Part shown: piece after piece, positions 47,819 to 56,588 of the stretch
Numbering within the stretch: position 1 is the stretch's first letter
How the letters are laid out: each line of letters begins with the position of its first letter
Assembly: GCF_016887565.1 (NCBI RefSeq)
Contig: NZ_CP069396.1
Location: 1,391,001 to 1,455,000 of the forward strand
Reading direction: 5' to 3'
Length of the DNA stretch: 64,000 nt
Source of the DNA: Archangium violaceum
GTDB lineage: Bacteria; Myxococcota; Myxococcia; Myxococcales; Myxococcaceae
Program-made: the position numbers and the translations under genes
Notes under the pieces: generated by a model
Seen by the model: only the letters and a program-made list of their open reading frames with translations
Told to the model about the DNA's origin: nothing
Databases searched by the model: none

Positions 47819-48570
47819 ACGAGGCTCAGGTGAAGCTGCTGGGCGAGCGCCAGGAGTTCCCGCCGTTGCTGGCGGTGAACGACGTGAAGGTGTCGTACGG
47901 GGCCATCCAGGCGCTCCGGGGCGTGACGCTGAAGGTGGGCAAGGGCGAGGTGGTGGCGCTCATTGGCGCCAACGGAGCGGGGAAGACGAGCACGCTGCGA
48001 GCGGTGAGCGGGATGCTCAAGCCGGTGGGCGGGCGCATCTCGTTCGCGGGCGAGGACACCACGGGAGCGAAGGCGCACACCCTGGTGCCGCGCGGTATGG
48101 CGCATGCGCCCGAGGGCCGGGGTGTGTTCCCGAACCTGACGGTGCTGGAGAACCTGGAGCTGGGTGCGTACCTGCGCAACGACGCGGACGGCATCGCGGC
48201 GGACCTGGAGAAGAGCTACGCGCTCTTCCCGCGACTGAAGGACCGGCGGAAGCAGCTGGCGGGGACGCTGTCGGGAGGAGAGCAGCAGATGCTGGCGATC
48301 GCCCGGGCGCTGCTGAGCCGGCCGAAGCTGCTGTTGCTGGACGAGCCCTCGCTGGGACTGGCGCCGCAGGTGACGGAGACGATCTTCCGCAACCTGAGGG
48401 ACGTGAACGCGGCGGGGGTGAGCATCCTGCTGGTGGAGCAGAACGCGCACCTGGCACTGAACTTCGCCCATTACGGCTACGTGCTGGAGACGGGCGAGGT
48501 GGTGATGGCGGGAGCGGGCAAGGCGTTGTTGGACAGCCCGGAGATCCGCAAGGCCTACCTGGGCGAGTAA
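47815..48570 (+). CDS. livF: Branched-chain amino-acid ABC ATPase LivF
   Basis: ATPase of 251 residues: Walker A GANGAGKTS, Q-loop APEGRGVFPNLTVLENLELGA, signature LSGGEQQMLAIARAL, Walker B LLLLDEPSLGLAP and switch His region LLVEQNAHLAL, with VLETGEVVMAGAG at the C-terminus, all LivF features. GTG 47815 overlaps the livG stop. Last gene of the liv operon; a palindromic repeat follows 22 bases later. Confidence 0.94.
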   Translation: MNEAQVKLLGERQEFPPLLAVNDVKVSYGAIQALRGVTLKVGKGEVVALIGANGAGKTSTLRAVSGMLKPVGGRISFAGEDTTGAKAHTLVPRGMAHAPEGRGVFPNLTVLENLELGAYLRNDADGIAADLEKSYALFPRLKDRRKQLAGTLSGGEQQMLAIARALLSRPKLLLLDEPSLGLAPQVTETIFRNLRDVNAAGVSILLVEQNAHLALNFAHYGYVLETGEVVMAGAGKALLDSPEIRKAYLGE

Positions 48571-48592
48571 CCGGGTTGCGTCCTGTGTATGC

Positions 48593-48627
48593 CCCCTCTC
48601 CCTCTGGGAGAGGGCTGGGGTGAGGGT
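48593..48627 (+). repeat. REP-like palindromic repeat, copy C
   Basis: Arms CCCTCTCCC and GGGAGAGGG around TCT, then GGGGTGAGGGT. Same orientation as copy A. It lies between livF and the DUF2381 gene. Confidence 0.85.
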
Positions 48628-48656
48628 ATGTGGCCTCCCCGCCCGAGCCACATGCG

Positions 48657-48685
48657 CTGACCCGACCGGAAAAGACTGCTAGCAT
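48657..48685 (+). promoter_or_regulatory. Extended -10 promoter for the DUF2381-kinase pair
   Basis: CTGACC (48657-48662), 17-base spacer, and TAGCAT (48680-48685) preceded by TGC, an extended -10. The start would fall near 48692, leaving about 13 bases of leader with GGGAGG before the GTG at 48705. Confidence 0.55.
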
Positions 48686-48704
48686 TGTTGACCAGGGAGG
48701 TCAC

Positions 48705-49550
48705 GTGCTCGCTACTCTTCTCCGGATGGCGCTGGTGCTGGTGACGCTCGTGGCGTCAGCGGCATGGGCGCGGCCCGGGCCGGTGGCGGCGCGGGTGACG
48801 AAGGCGCGACAGGTGGTGCTGCGCGAGGGCCCTGGCGAGTCGGGGGAGCTGCGGGTCCACCCGGACTACCTCACCACGGTGGTCTTCGATGTGGACGTGG
48901 CACCCGGCGCCGTGGAGGTGGAAGACGCCGAGCGCGTCCGCGTGCTGGGCGCGCAGGGGCGGGTGGCGGTGCTCGAGCCCGTGCGGGAGCTGGCCGAGGG
49001 GGAGCGGGTAGCGCTGTGGGTGACCTTCACCCGAGGCCGTACGGTGACACGGGCCGTGTTGATGCTCGTGCCGCACCCGTCCGAGGTGGACACGGAGGTG
49101 CGGGTGGCGCTCTCGGAGAAGCTCACGCGGGCGGTGGGGCCGGCGGAGCCGGGTGAGCCGCCGACGTTGATGCATCAATTGCTGGCGGGTACGTGGGTTC
49201 TGGGAAAGCGGCTCGATGGGAGAGTGCTCCACGCCAGCACCTTCCCTCTGGGCGTGGAAGCGGGAGTGCCCTGGATGTACGAGCTGGGAGTGCAGCGGGT
49301 TGTCGCCATTCCCGTCAACAATCCCGGGGGAGCGCCTCCGTGGGAACCCCGGGTGGTGTGGTTGGCGAGCGAGGTGCTCGGCCCGAAGCCGGTGGCACTG
49401 TCCGCGCGGATGCGCGTTCCCCGGCTCATGCCGGGAGAGCGCGATTGGGTATTCGTGGAGTGGCCATTGAAAACAGGGGTGTTCCATTTGGAAGTACGGG
49501 AGCATGAATCAGGGCGAGGCTTTCGGCTGGAATGGGCAGGGCCGCAATGA
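48705..49550 (+). CDS. DUF2381 (TIGR02268) secreted protein
   Basis: Myxobacterial paralogous-family protein of 281 residues. GTG 48705, with GGGAGG four bases ahead, gives a signal peptide (MLATLLRMALVLVTLVASAAWA) and a mature protein with VTKARQVVLREGPGESGELRVHP, then TTVVFDVDVAPGAVEVED, and a C-terminal WVFVEWPL. The family is known almost only from myxobacteria and is regularly found beside a Ser/Thr kinase gene, as here; the stop overlaps the kinase ATG (ATGA). Its role is unknown; coupling suggests a periplasmic partner of the kinase. Confidence 0.85.
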   Translation: MLATLLRMALVLVTLVASAAWARPGPVAARVTKARQVVLREGPGESGELRVHPDYLTTVVFDVDVAPGAVEVEDAERVRVLGAQGRVAVLEPVRELAEGERVALWVTFTRGRTVTRAVLMLVPHPSEVDTEVRVALSEKLTRAVGPAEPGEPPTLMHQLLAGTWVLGKRLDGRVLHASTFPLGVEAGVPWMYELGVQRVVAIPVNNPGGAPPWEPRVVWLASEVLGPKPVALSARMRVPRLMPGERDWVFVEWPLKTGVFHLEVREHESGRGFRLEWAGPQ

Positions 49551-51439
49551 ATGGCAAGTCCTCCTCTTCGGCGTCGACCGTGAGCTCGGGCGAGGACGTG
49601 CTGCCCGTGGGCGAGGCATTTCCGCGCTGGGTGTCGGCGGGGATGTGCGTGGGTCCCTGGCGCATCTCTCGGTGGTTGGGGCAGGGGGGTTATGGGGTGG
49701 TGTACCTCTCGGAGGACACACGGCCGGAATCGGCCGGAGGCTTGTTGGAACCCGTGGCGCTGAAGCTGGCCGTGGGCCGGACGCCGTACGAGGATCCGCA
49801 GGCGAGACAAAGGCTGCTCCGTGAGGCGGAAATCCTGCGCCGGGTCGTGCACCCGGGGGTGGTGCGTTGCTTCGGGCAGGGCGAGTACCAGGGCGTGCCC
49901 TACCTGGTGTTGGAATTCGTTCCAGGTCCGAACCTCTACGAGTGGTCGGCTCAGCGCAACCGGACGGCGCGAGAGGTGGTGGACCGGGTGTGCTCACTGA
50001 CGTTGGCGCTGGAGGCCGTGCACGGAGCGGGGGTGTTCCATCGGGACCTGAAGGGCGAAAACATCCTCGTTCGTGAGCGGGACGATCAGCCGGTGCTGCT
50101 GGATTTCGGTGTGGGCGATCATGAGGGAGCCGCCACCCTCACGGGTGCGGGACTGCCTCCGGGCACCGCGCATTATCGCAGCCCGGAGGCGGTACGCTTC
50201 CTTCTGGCGGAGCAGGGGCAGGCCCGGTACTGCTTCACACTCGCGGACGAACTCTACGCGCTGGGAGTCATCCTCTACCGGCTGCTGACGGACGAATATC
50301 CCTTCTCGCCCGCGCTCCCCCGGCCCTTGCTGTACGAGAGAATCGAGCAGACACAGCCCTCCGCGCCGGTGCTGCTCAACCCTCGGGTACCGGGTTCCGT
50401 CAGCGACCTGGTCATGCGCCTGTTGTCCAAGCAGCCGGAGGAGCGGGGTGGAAGCGCCCGAGCGGTCTACACGGCCCTTCAGGCCGCCCTGGCGGATGGA
50501 GACGATCGGTGGGACGAATGGCTCTTCCAGTGGGACGAGGGTCCCTCCACGCACTCGCGGTCGACGGAAAAGGCGGGGATTCGGGGACCCATCGCACCCG
50601 GGCACGAAGCGGAGCTCATGCATGCCGCCGCGCGTGCGCGTGAGCTCCGGTGGCAGTGGAGGAAGAGTCGGGCGTTGCGCAAGCGACCTCCCATTCCCAC
50701 TCCCACCGAGCCAGCACCGGCCGCTTCATCGCGGCCCGAGCGCAAGCGACCGGGTAAGAAGGCCGCATGGGTGATGTTGGCTGTCGTATGTCTTTCGGGT
50801 CTGGTGTGGTCTATCCGTGAGTCAGGAGCGTCATGTACTGATTCCTGGAGGTCTCCGATGAAGGAAGGTCCACCCGTGAATACCCAGAAGGCTCGTAGCG
50901 ACCTGCCGCGGCAGGAAGCCGAGGACAGCTCCAGCGTGAAGGAAGGTGCTCATCCGTTGGAGAGGTGTGCCGCGGCGCTCGCGGCGGGTCTGGTTCTCTC
51001 GGCTTGTGCGGGAGTTCCGGCACAGCCTCCACGGCGGGAGTGTCCGAAGGAGGCGCTTGCCAGCATGGAGAGGCTGAGGGTTCCCTTGGATAACCCCATG
51101 CAAGTGCATGTCGATGTCAATCAGCCCGGAGAGTACTCAGATGTGTCGAACTTCCGAGAGGGCCCCCTCGTGAGCGAGACCGCCATGAGTCTCGAGGGAT
51201 TCTCGGGGTACCTGCCTCTGGGCACTCTGCTGTACGGCTACTTGTGGACGCGCGGCAAGTACATCGTCGCCCACTACGACCGGGCGAAGTTGCCAACTGG
51301 AGAAATCGTCCCCGTGTGCTTCGCGTTCGGGACGGGTGATGGACCCCAGGGGTGGCCCCGATTGTGGGAGCCCAGTCCGCCCGGGACCTTGAACATGCCC
51401 AAGAAGTTTGTCGTCGTCGCGGTCGACCACTTCGAATAG
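49547..51439 (+). CDS. Membrane Ser/Thr protein kinase with lipoprotein-like C-terminal module
   Basis: Hanks-type kinase of 630 residues. Kinase domain about 37-320: LGQGGYGVVYL, Lys73 in VALKLAV, His165-Arg-Asp167 in HRDLKGEN, Asp186 in LLDFGVGD, and HYRSPEAV. A basic juxtamembrane segment leads to a helix at about 408-424. After about 50 polar residues a second hydrophobic stretch appears near 474-490 ending LSACAGV, which looks like a lipoprotein signal within the protein, and then a beta-rich domain (to HFDRAKLPTGEIVPVCF-like and VVAVDHFE). The domain after the second stretch could be a fused lipoprotein. ATG 49547 overlaps the DUF2381 stop, so the pair is coupled. Confidence 0.87.
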   Translation: MNGKSSSSASTVSSGEDVLPVGEAFPRWVSAGMCVGPWRISRWLGQGGYGVVYLSEDTRPESAGGLLEPVALKLAVGRTPYEDPQARQRLLREAEILRRVVHPGVVRCFGQGEYQGVPYLVLEFVPGPNLYEWSAQRNRTAREVVDRVCSLTLALEAVHGAGVFHRDLKGENILVRERDDQPVLLDFGVGDHEGAATLTGAGLPPGTAHYRSPEAVRFLLAEQGQARYCFTLADELYALGVILYRLLTDEYPFSPALPRPLLYERIEQTQPSAPVLLNPRVPGSVSDLVMRLLSKQPEERGGSARAVYTALQAALADGDDRWDEWLFQWDEGPSTHSRSTEKAGIRGPIAPGHEAELMHAAARARELRWQWRKSRALRKRPPIPTPTEPAPAASSRPERKRPGKKAAWVMLAVVCLSGLVWSIRESGASCTDSWRSPMKEGPPVNTQKARSDLPRQEAEDSSSVKEGAHPLERCAAALAAGLVLSACAGVPAQPPRRECPKEALASMERLRVPLDNPMQVHVDVNQPGEYSDVSNFREGPLVSETAMSLEGFSGYLPLGTLLYGYLWTRGKYIVAHYDRAKLPTGEIVPVCFAFGTGDGPQGWPRLWEPSPPGTLNMPKKFVVVAVDHFE

Positions 51440-51459
51440 CGGGCTCTCGCCCCAGGGCC

Positions 51460-52485
51460 TCAGGGCAGGAGGACGTGGACGCTCACGCCACCAGGGCCCG
51501 CCGAGAGGGCCGCGGTCCCCGGTGTGGCCGAGGCCTGCCGGTCGTTGAGCCAGAGGTACACACCCGCGCCCGCGAGCGCGGCGCCCACGGCGGCGCTCAC
51601 GCCCGCGATGGTGCGCTTGCTGCTGGCCTCCTTGCGCAACTCGACGATGCCATCCAGTTCGTTCTGGGCGGGGAATTGGTTGTTCGCGTAGGGCTTGTTG
51701 GATTCGATCATCGCGTTGTTGCCGGCGATGGCGAAGTAGCCCGCGAGCCCGAGCGCCACGACCCCCGCGCCCGCGGCGCCGTAGGCCACGGGGCGCTTCC
51801 AGTTGCGCCAGAGGCTGGGGCCCTCCTGCTTCACGGCGATGGCGTCGGGCGGAGCGGGTTGTGGGGCGGGAGCGGTCTCGGCCTGCGCCGTGCCCGGGGT
51901 GGACTGGGCGGGTGGGGGAGTCGTCGCGAGCGGAGCGGGAGCCGGTGGCTGCTCGACGAGCGGCGCGATCTTCACGGGGACGATGCTGAGTTGCTCGCGC
52001 AGGCGGGAGATGGCGGTGCGGACGAGCTCCACCTGGGGCTGACCCCGGCTGCGGATCTGAATGCTCTTCTGGTCGAGCACCTCGCCCTTGGGGTCCACCA
52101 CGAGCCCGGAGACGCGCGTGAGCTGGCCAGGGATGACAGTGATGAGGACAGCGCGGCTGGCCTGGGTGGCGGCGGCGAGCCTGCCGAGACACTCGGTGGG
52201 CTTCCTGGCGTGCGTGCACGAGTTGGAAGGGTTCTTGGAGCTCTTGGCGTCCTTGTCCTTGTCGAGGAAGGCGCGGACCTGGTCGGAGGACACGAGCTGC
52301 ACGTCGCTGCGGGCGATCTCCGTGGCGCAGGTGGCCTGGAGGTCCTGGACGGTGTTCTTGTCCTTCTCGCCGACGATGGCGCACGGGTGCAGGGCGACGA
52401 GGTCGGTCTGGGCCCGGGCCGCTGGGGCGAGCAGCAGGCCGAGCGTGAGGAGCAGGGTGGGTCGCGAGGAGGGAGACTGTTTCAC
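51460..52485 (-). CDS. Exported protein with two C-terminal helices
   Basis: Protein of 341 residues: signal peptide ending APAARA, a mature N-terminal domain of about 160 residues (ALHPCAIVGEKDKNTVQDLQ, CTHARKPTECLGRLAAAT, VLITVIPGQLTRVSG), a Pro/Ala/Thr linker (about 185-215) and two hydrophobic helices at about 236-255 and 298-315. Four Cys in the first domain may pair. Similar layouts (signal, domain, Pro linker, twin helices) recur in myxobacterial envelope proteins, but I do not recognise the family. GTG start at 52485. Convergent with the kinase and divergent from the propeller lipoprotein. Confidence 0.75.
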   Translation of the reverse strand: MKQSPSSRPTLLLTLGLLLAPAARAQTDLVALHPCAIVGEKDKNTVQDLQATCATEIARSDVQLVSSDQVRAFLDKDKDAKSSKNPSNSCTHARKPTECLGRLAAATQASRAVLITVIPGQLTRVSGLVVDPKGEVLDQKSIQIRSRGQPQVELVRTAISRLREQLSIVPVKIAPLVEQPPAPAPLATTPPPAQSTPGTAQAETAPAPQPAPPDAIAVKQEGPSLWRNWKRPVAYGAAGAGVVALGLAGYFAIAGNNAMIESNKPYANNQFPAQNELDGIVELRKEASSKRTIAGVSAAVGAALAGAGVYLWLNDRQASATPGTAALSAGPGGVSVHVLLP

Positions 52486-52625
52486 GGTGGACTCCTCGAG
52501 AAGGACAGGTCGTACGCGGAAGCAGGAAGCGAGGGGAGACCCGGGGGATGGCTCGCTTCCGTGAGTAGGGGCACCATGCTATCCCCCAGGCTTGGGCCGT
52601 CAAAGGGTTTGGAGAGGTGACTGTG

Positions 52626-54785
52626 ATGCTGCGCAAGGTCCTCGCAACGGTGCTGCTGCTGGGGGCGCTCTCGGGATGTACCGTACCGGCTCGGACGTGC
52701 ACGACGGACGCTGATTGTCAGGCGAACGGTGGCGATGGCCTCTGCGATCTGCGGGTGAATCTCTGCTACGCGGGTAGCAAGGAAGTCAGTGGCGACCAGT
52801 GCGATCCGGCGTGTGCGCCGTATCAGGCGTGTACGAAGTCGAACGGCTGCGTGCCGAGGTACACGGGGCTGGTGGTGACGCCGGGTGACGGTGGCCTGGT
52901 GGGTGGAGGCGTGGTCGCGGTGCGGGCGGAGTTGGTTGCGGACCCTACGTTCGAGCTGAAATTCCCTGAGACCCTGAGCTTCAGCGTGGTTCGGAGCGAC
53001 GGCGGAACGGGCGGTTCGCTGAGCGCGGTCCCGGGAAACGCGGGCGTCTACACCGCTCAGTGGACACCGCCAGCCGGAGATGGAGTGTTCCTCCTGACTG
53101 CGGCGTATCCGGATGGTGGTAGCCCGAGCACCACGGTTCATCTGACGGTGGATGCGACTCCGCCTTCCTTCACGGTCATAGTGCCTGCGGCGGATGCGGG
53201 CGTTCCGGATGGTGGCTTTGCCTACGCTGATCCCATGGCTGTGACAGCGTGGCGTAGGGATCAAACTGTAACGATACGAGTGGAGTCTGATTCGGCGGAC
53301 TTGGATCCGAGCAGCCTGCGCGTGGTTGTGCGTGGACATGGTGGCGGAGCATCCGTGACAGATCTATCACTCGCCCCTGTGACTCCTTGTGGCAGGTTGT
53401 TTTGCGGAACCGTTGATATTCCTCTATGGCGACCTGGACTGCCCGACTTCCGTGGGAATTTCACTGTCGAGGTGACGGCGAAGGACCAGTTGGGCAATGA
53501 GCGCATGTTGACGGGAACTATCCCGGTGACACGCTGGAAGTGGTCATTCAATGGGGCATCTGGGTCAATCGAAGCGACACCCGCAGTCGGTCAATTGGGC
53601 ACTATCTACTTTGGTACGAGTGATTCCAATGGAAAGGTGTTTGCTCTCAACCCCGAGGGTACGAAGAAATGGGAAACCTCATTGGGCAAGGTGGTGGGGA
53701 GTCCTGCTTTGGGGGCGTTTTCCGCAGGCACTGAGTTGGTGTACGTCGGAGCCAACAGCAGCAGTGGCGGGGTGCTTTATGCCTTGGGCGCAGATGGTGG
53801 CGTGTCGACGAGGTGCCCAGGTGGCAATGCATCTGGTGAGATTTTGGCGTCCGTTGCGATTGCGAGCACAAGGTTCGACAACGAGAGCGCTCCTCTTGAG
53901 ACAGCTATTGCGCTGGGAAATGGTGACGCACTGATTTCTCTTCGGCCTGAGGCCATAGGCTCACGCCTGTGCAGGACCGATCTGCTGAATGCAAGTCAAA
54001 GCAGCCAGCCAGGCGCTAGCATCATAGTAAAGGGCTCGGATGCTTACTTTAGCGCTCTGGATACCAAGGTTTGGAGCTACCAGTTCTCGGGTAGTTCTGG
54101 CTGGGCAGCCAAGGCTGGTTTCGCTGCACCGACGATTGGCACTCTGATTACTGGGCTGGGCTTCGCGACTGGTAATAGGGTCGTCGGAGCTGGAGGACTG
54201 ATTGCACCGCAGTCAGGAGGAGTATTTTCCTTCCTTGAGACTGATGGCTCCGGGCTTTGGAAGTATCCGGACCCGTTCACACAGTCCACCCCCGTTCGTA
54301 ATATGTCCATTGGCGCCGGAAACCAGCTCTTCTTCGGTCGTGAAGTTTCTTCAGGACGCGCGGACATGACGTCCATCAATCTTCTTGCGACAGATCCTCG
54401 TGCTACCGCGACGAATGCGGGCAGTTTCCCGGCAGCTCCAGTGCTGGGGAAACAGGGGATATTCTACACTGCTTCCTACACAGGTTCTGTGGTCGGCGTT
54501 GGTGAAGTATCTGCCTGGAATGCGACCAATCTGACCAATGTATGGAGGCTTAGTGATAGCGTAGGCCGTACCAACGCATCGCCGACACTCGATTGCGCCC
54601 GTAGTCCCGATGGCACTGCTGTCTCTGCGCCTCACGGCGTACTGTATGTTCCCTCGATTGATGGCAAGCTGTACGCCTTCGTCGTCGACAGCCCAGGTCT
54701 CGACCCGGATGCGCCGTGGCCCAAGTACCAGCATGACGCTCGCAACACCGGCAACCCGAATACCCCTATCTCCTCGTGCCCGTGA
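52626..54785 (+). CDS. PQQ-type beta-propeller lipoprotein
   Basis: Lipoprotein of 719 residues: lipobox LSGC, then a Cys-rich segment (CTTDADCQANGGDGLCDLRVNLC), several Ig-like beta domains (about 75-290) and a C-terminal beta-propeller with PQQ-like repeats (SIEATPAVGQLGTIYFG, KVFALNPEGTKKW, VYVGANSSSGGVLYALG). ATG 52626 follows GGAGAGG; the in-frame GTG at 52617 overlaps that site. A possible TATCCC -10 with TGC lies at 52577-52585. Base composition falls from about 53.5 kb: two sampled 60-base lines have 55% and 57% G+C against 65-67% in two neighbouring genes, and AT-ending codons rise, hinting at acquisition or relaxed codon use. Confidence 0.82.
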   Translation: MLRKVLATVLLLGALSGCTVPARTCTTDADCQANGGDGLCDLRVNLCYAGSKEVSGDQCDPACAPYQACTKSNGCVPRYTGLVVTPGDGGLVGGGVVAVRAELVADPTFELKFPETLSFSVVRSDGGTGGSLSAVPGNAGVYTAQWTPPAGDGVFLLTAAYPDGGSPSTTVHLTVDATPPSFTVIVPAADAGVPDGGFAYADPMAVTAWRRDQTVTIRVESDSADLDPSSLRVVVRGHGGGASVTDLSLAPVTPCGRLFCGTVDIPLWRPGLPDFRGNFTVEVTAKDQLGNERMLTGTIPVTRWKWSFNGASGSIEATPAVGQLGTIYFGTSDSNGKVFALNPEGTKKWETSLGKVVGSPALGAFSAGTELVYVGANSSSGGVLYALGADGGVSTRCPGGNASGEILASVAIASTRFDNESAPLETAIALGNGDALISLRPEAIGSRLCRTDLLNASQSSQPGASIIVKGSDAYFSALDTKVWSYQFSGSSGWAAKAGFAAPTIGTLITGLGFATGNRVVGAGGLIAPQSGGVFSFLETDGSGLWKYPDPFTQSTPVRNMSIGAGNQLFFGREVSSGRADMTSINLLATDPRATATNAGSFPAAPVLGKQGIFYTASYTGSVVGVGEVSAWNATNLTNVWRLSDSVGRTNASPTLDCARSPDGTAVSAPHGVLYVPSIDGKLYAFVVDSPGLDPDAPWPKYQHDARNTGNPNTPISSCP

Positions 54786-54838
54786 GATGACGGACGGTTT
54801 CTCGCCCTAGCCACCTCTCTCCGTACTCGGACGTAGCG

Positions 54839-54873
54839 ACCGGCGGCGGACTCGTCTAGGGTCCGCCGCTGGT
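54839..54873. repeat. 13-bp hairpin between two lipoprotein genes
   Basis: ACCGGCGGCGGAC (54839-54851) and GTCCGCCGCTGGT (54861-54873) pair at 12 of 13 positions around a nine-base loop. It stands between the propeller lipoprotein stop and the next lipoprotein ATG. No T-run; a likely transcript-end structure. Confidence 0.6.
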
Positions 54874-54905
54874 CCGTTCACCCACCACCTTCAGGACTCG
54901 CACAT

Positions 54906-55628
54906 ATGTCATCGCTGTCCCGATTGCTCGCCGCCCTCGTCACCCTCTCGCTCCTCGGCGCCGCCTGCGCCACCAAGGAGGGCGCCACCGGTTCCTCCTC
55001 CGTCGAGGAGGTCTCCGCCAGCGAGAGCACCCCCGTCGAGCGCGCCAAGCCCCAGCTCCAGAAGCTCTCTCCTCCCGAGAACTTCTCCGTGATGATTCCC
55101 GGTGAGCCCCAGGCCCAGCGCGGCGAGGTCGCCATCCCCGGCGGCAAGGTGACCACCGCCGCCTGGACCTCCAACGTCGATGGCGTCCTCTACTCCATCA
55201 GCACCGCCGACTACCCCGAGAAGGTCGTCGCCGCCAACCCCGCCTCCGCCTTCCTCAACGAGGGCAAGAACGGCCTCGTCAACCAGCTCAAGGGCACCAT
55301 CAAGTCCGAGGAGGACGTCACCGTCCAGGGCTACCCCGGCAAGTCCTTCGTCGTCTCCTCCGACGCCGGTGAGGTCAAGGCCCGCAACTTCCTCGTCGGC
55401 CCCCGCCTCTACACCCTCCTCGTCCTCTACAACCCCAGCATCGGCGCTCCCGCCGCCGATGACTTCCTCACCTCGCTCGAGCTGATCAACCCGCCTCCCG
55501 CCATCGGCCCGGGCTCCGCCGCCGGCGCCGCCGCTGACGGTGGCTCCCCCGCCTCCGATGCCGGCTCCCCGGCCTCCGACGCGGGCACTGGCACCACGGA
55601 CGCCGGTACCGCGACGCCGCGCAAGTAG
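54906..55628 (+). CDS. Lipoprotein with Asp-Ala-Gly repeat tail
   Basis: Predicted lipoprotein of 240 residues: signal MSSLSRLLAALVTLSLLGAAC with lipobox GAAC, a short Ser/Glu-rich linker, and one globular domain of about 140 residues (LSPPENFSVMIPGEPQ, TTAAWTSNVDGVLYSIST, GYPGKSFVVSSDAGEVKAR, FLVGPRLYTLLVLYNP). The C-terminus is a low-complexity repeat of SPASDAG-type units. The central domain resembles small envelope domains that hold back polypeptides or ligands, but I cannot name it. Neighbours give no functional clue. Confidence 0.75.
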   Translation: MSSLSRLLAALVTLSLLGAACATKEGATGSSSVEEVSASESTPVERAKPQLQKLSPPENFSVMIPGEPQAQRGEVAIPGGKVTTAAWTSNVDGVLYSISTADYPEKVVAANPASAFLNEGKNGLVNQLKGTIKSEEDVTVQGYPGKSFVVSSDAGEVKARNFLVGPRLYTLLVLYNPSIGAPAADDFLTSLELINPPPAIGPGSAAGAAADGGSPASDAGSPASDAGTGTTDAGTATPRK

Positions 55629-55804
55629 TTCCTCCTCCCGGGGCTCGCTCCGCTTTCGCGTGCCCCGGTCACCCGGTACGGTCGTCTCGTCCCCGGGCGT
55701 TTCGCTCTGGCCGGTTCGCTGTCTCCGGCTGGGGCCTCGCGTCATCTCATCCCGCGGCAACGCGCGGGGCTGCCTCGCGCGACCAGGACTCGTGGAGGCA
55801 CTTC
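55629..55804. other. Intergenic stretch before the methyltransferase
   Basis: A 176-base region, pyrimidine-rich on the plus strand. I see no convincing promoter, hairpin with T-run or small gene; GGAGG stands shortly before the methyltransferase ATG. Confidence 0.4.
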
Positions 55805-56578
55805 ATGTGGGACCCCCTGCAGTACGCGCACTTCCGCGACGCTCGCAAGCGCCCCTTCTTCGAGCTGCTCGCCCGCGTGCCCGCTTCCGCTCCCGCACTC
55901 GTCGCCGACCTCGGGTGTGGCACGGGCGACCTCACCCTCACCCTCGCTGAACGTTGGCCCGGCTCCCGCGTGCTCGGCGTCGACTCCTCCGAGGCCATGG
56001 TCTCCGAGGCGCTTCGCCGCCCCGCCCCCGAGCGCGTCCGCTTCGAGCTCGCCGACCTCGCGCGCTGGGCCCCCTCCGCGCCGCTCGACGTGCTCGTCTC
56101 CAATGCCGCCCTCCACTGGCTGCCCGACCATGCCGCCCTGCTGTCCCGGCTGGTGGGGCTGATCGCGCCAGGCGGCGTGCTCGCCTTCCAGGTGCCCGCC
56201 AACTTCGAGGAGCCCTCGCACCGGCTCATCGACGAGGTGCGCGCGCTCCCCCGGTTCGCTCCCGCGCTCGCCTCCGTGCGCCGCGGACACGCCGAGTCGC
56301 TCGCCTTCTACGAGGCTCACCTGTCAGCGCTCGGCCTCGCCGTGGATGCCTGGGAGACGGCGTACCTCCACGTGCTCCCGGGCGAGGACGCCGTGCTTCA
56401 GTGGTTGCTCGGCACGACCCTGAGGCCGGTGCTCTTGGCCCTGGGCCCCTCGGAGGGCGAGGCCTTCCTCGACACCCTCCGGCCCCTCCTGCGCCAGGCC
56501 TACCCGGCCGCCTCGCACGGCACGCCCTTCCTGTTCCGCAGGCGCTTCGTCGTGGCGTTGCGCCCCTCCGCCTCCTGA
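55805..56578 (+). CDS. Trans-aconitate 2-methyltransferase-type SAM methyltransferase
   Basis: Class I methyltransferase of 257 residues. The N-terminus WDPLQYAHFRDARKRPFFELL is typical of trans-aconitate methyltransferases. SAM motif I is ADLGCGTGDLT, followed by VLGVDSSEAM, the acidic-loop DLARW and SNAALHWLPDHAALL, which marks the Tam/biotin-synthesis-like branch. The C-terminal helical part (GTTLRPVLLAL and HGTPFLFRRRFVVA) fits Tam. Tam methylates trans-aconitate to relieve inhibition of the citric acid cycle; here the substrate is inferred only from resemblance. Confidence 0.85.
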   Translation: MWDPLQYAHFRDARKRPFFELLARVPASAPALVADLGCGTGDLTLTLAERWPGSRVLGVDSSEAMVSEALRRPAPERVRFELADLARWAPSAPLDVLVSNAALHWLPDHAALLSRLVGLIAPGGVLAFQVPANFEEPSHRLIDEVRALPRFAPALASVRRGHAESLAFYEAHLSALGLAVDAWETAYLHVLPGEDAVLQWLLGTTLRPVLLALGPSEGEAFLDTLRPLLRQAYPAASHGTPFLFRRRFVVALRPSAS

Positions 56579-56588
56579 GCGGCCGCGC

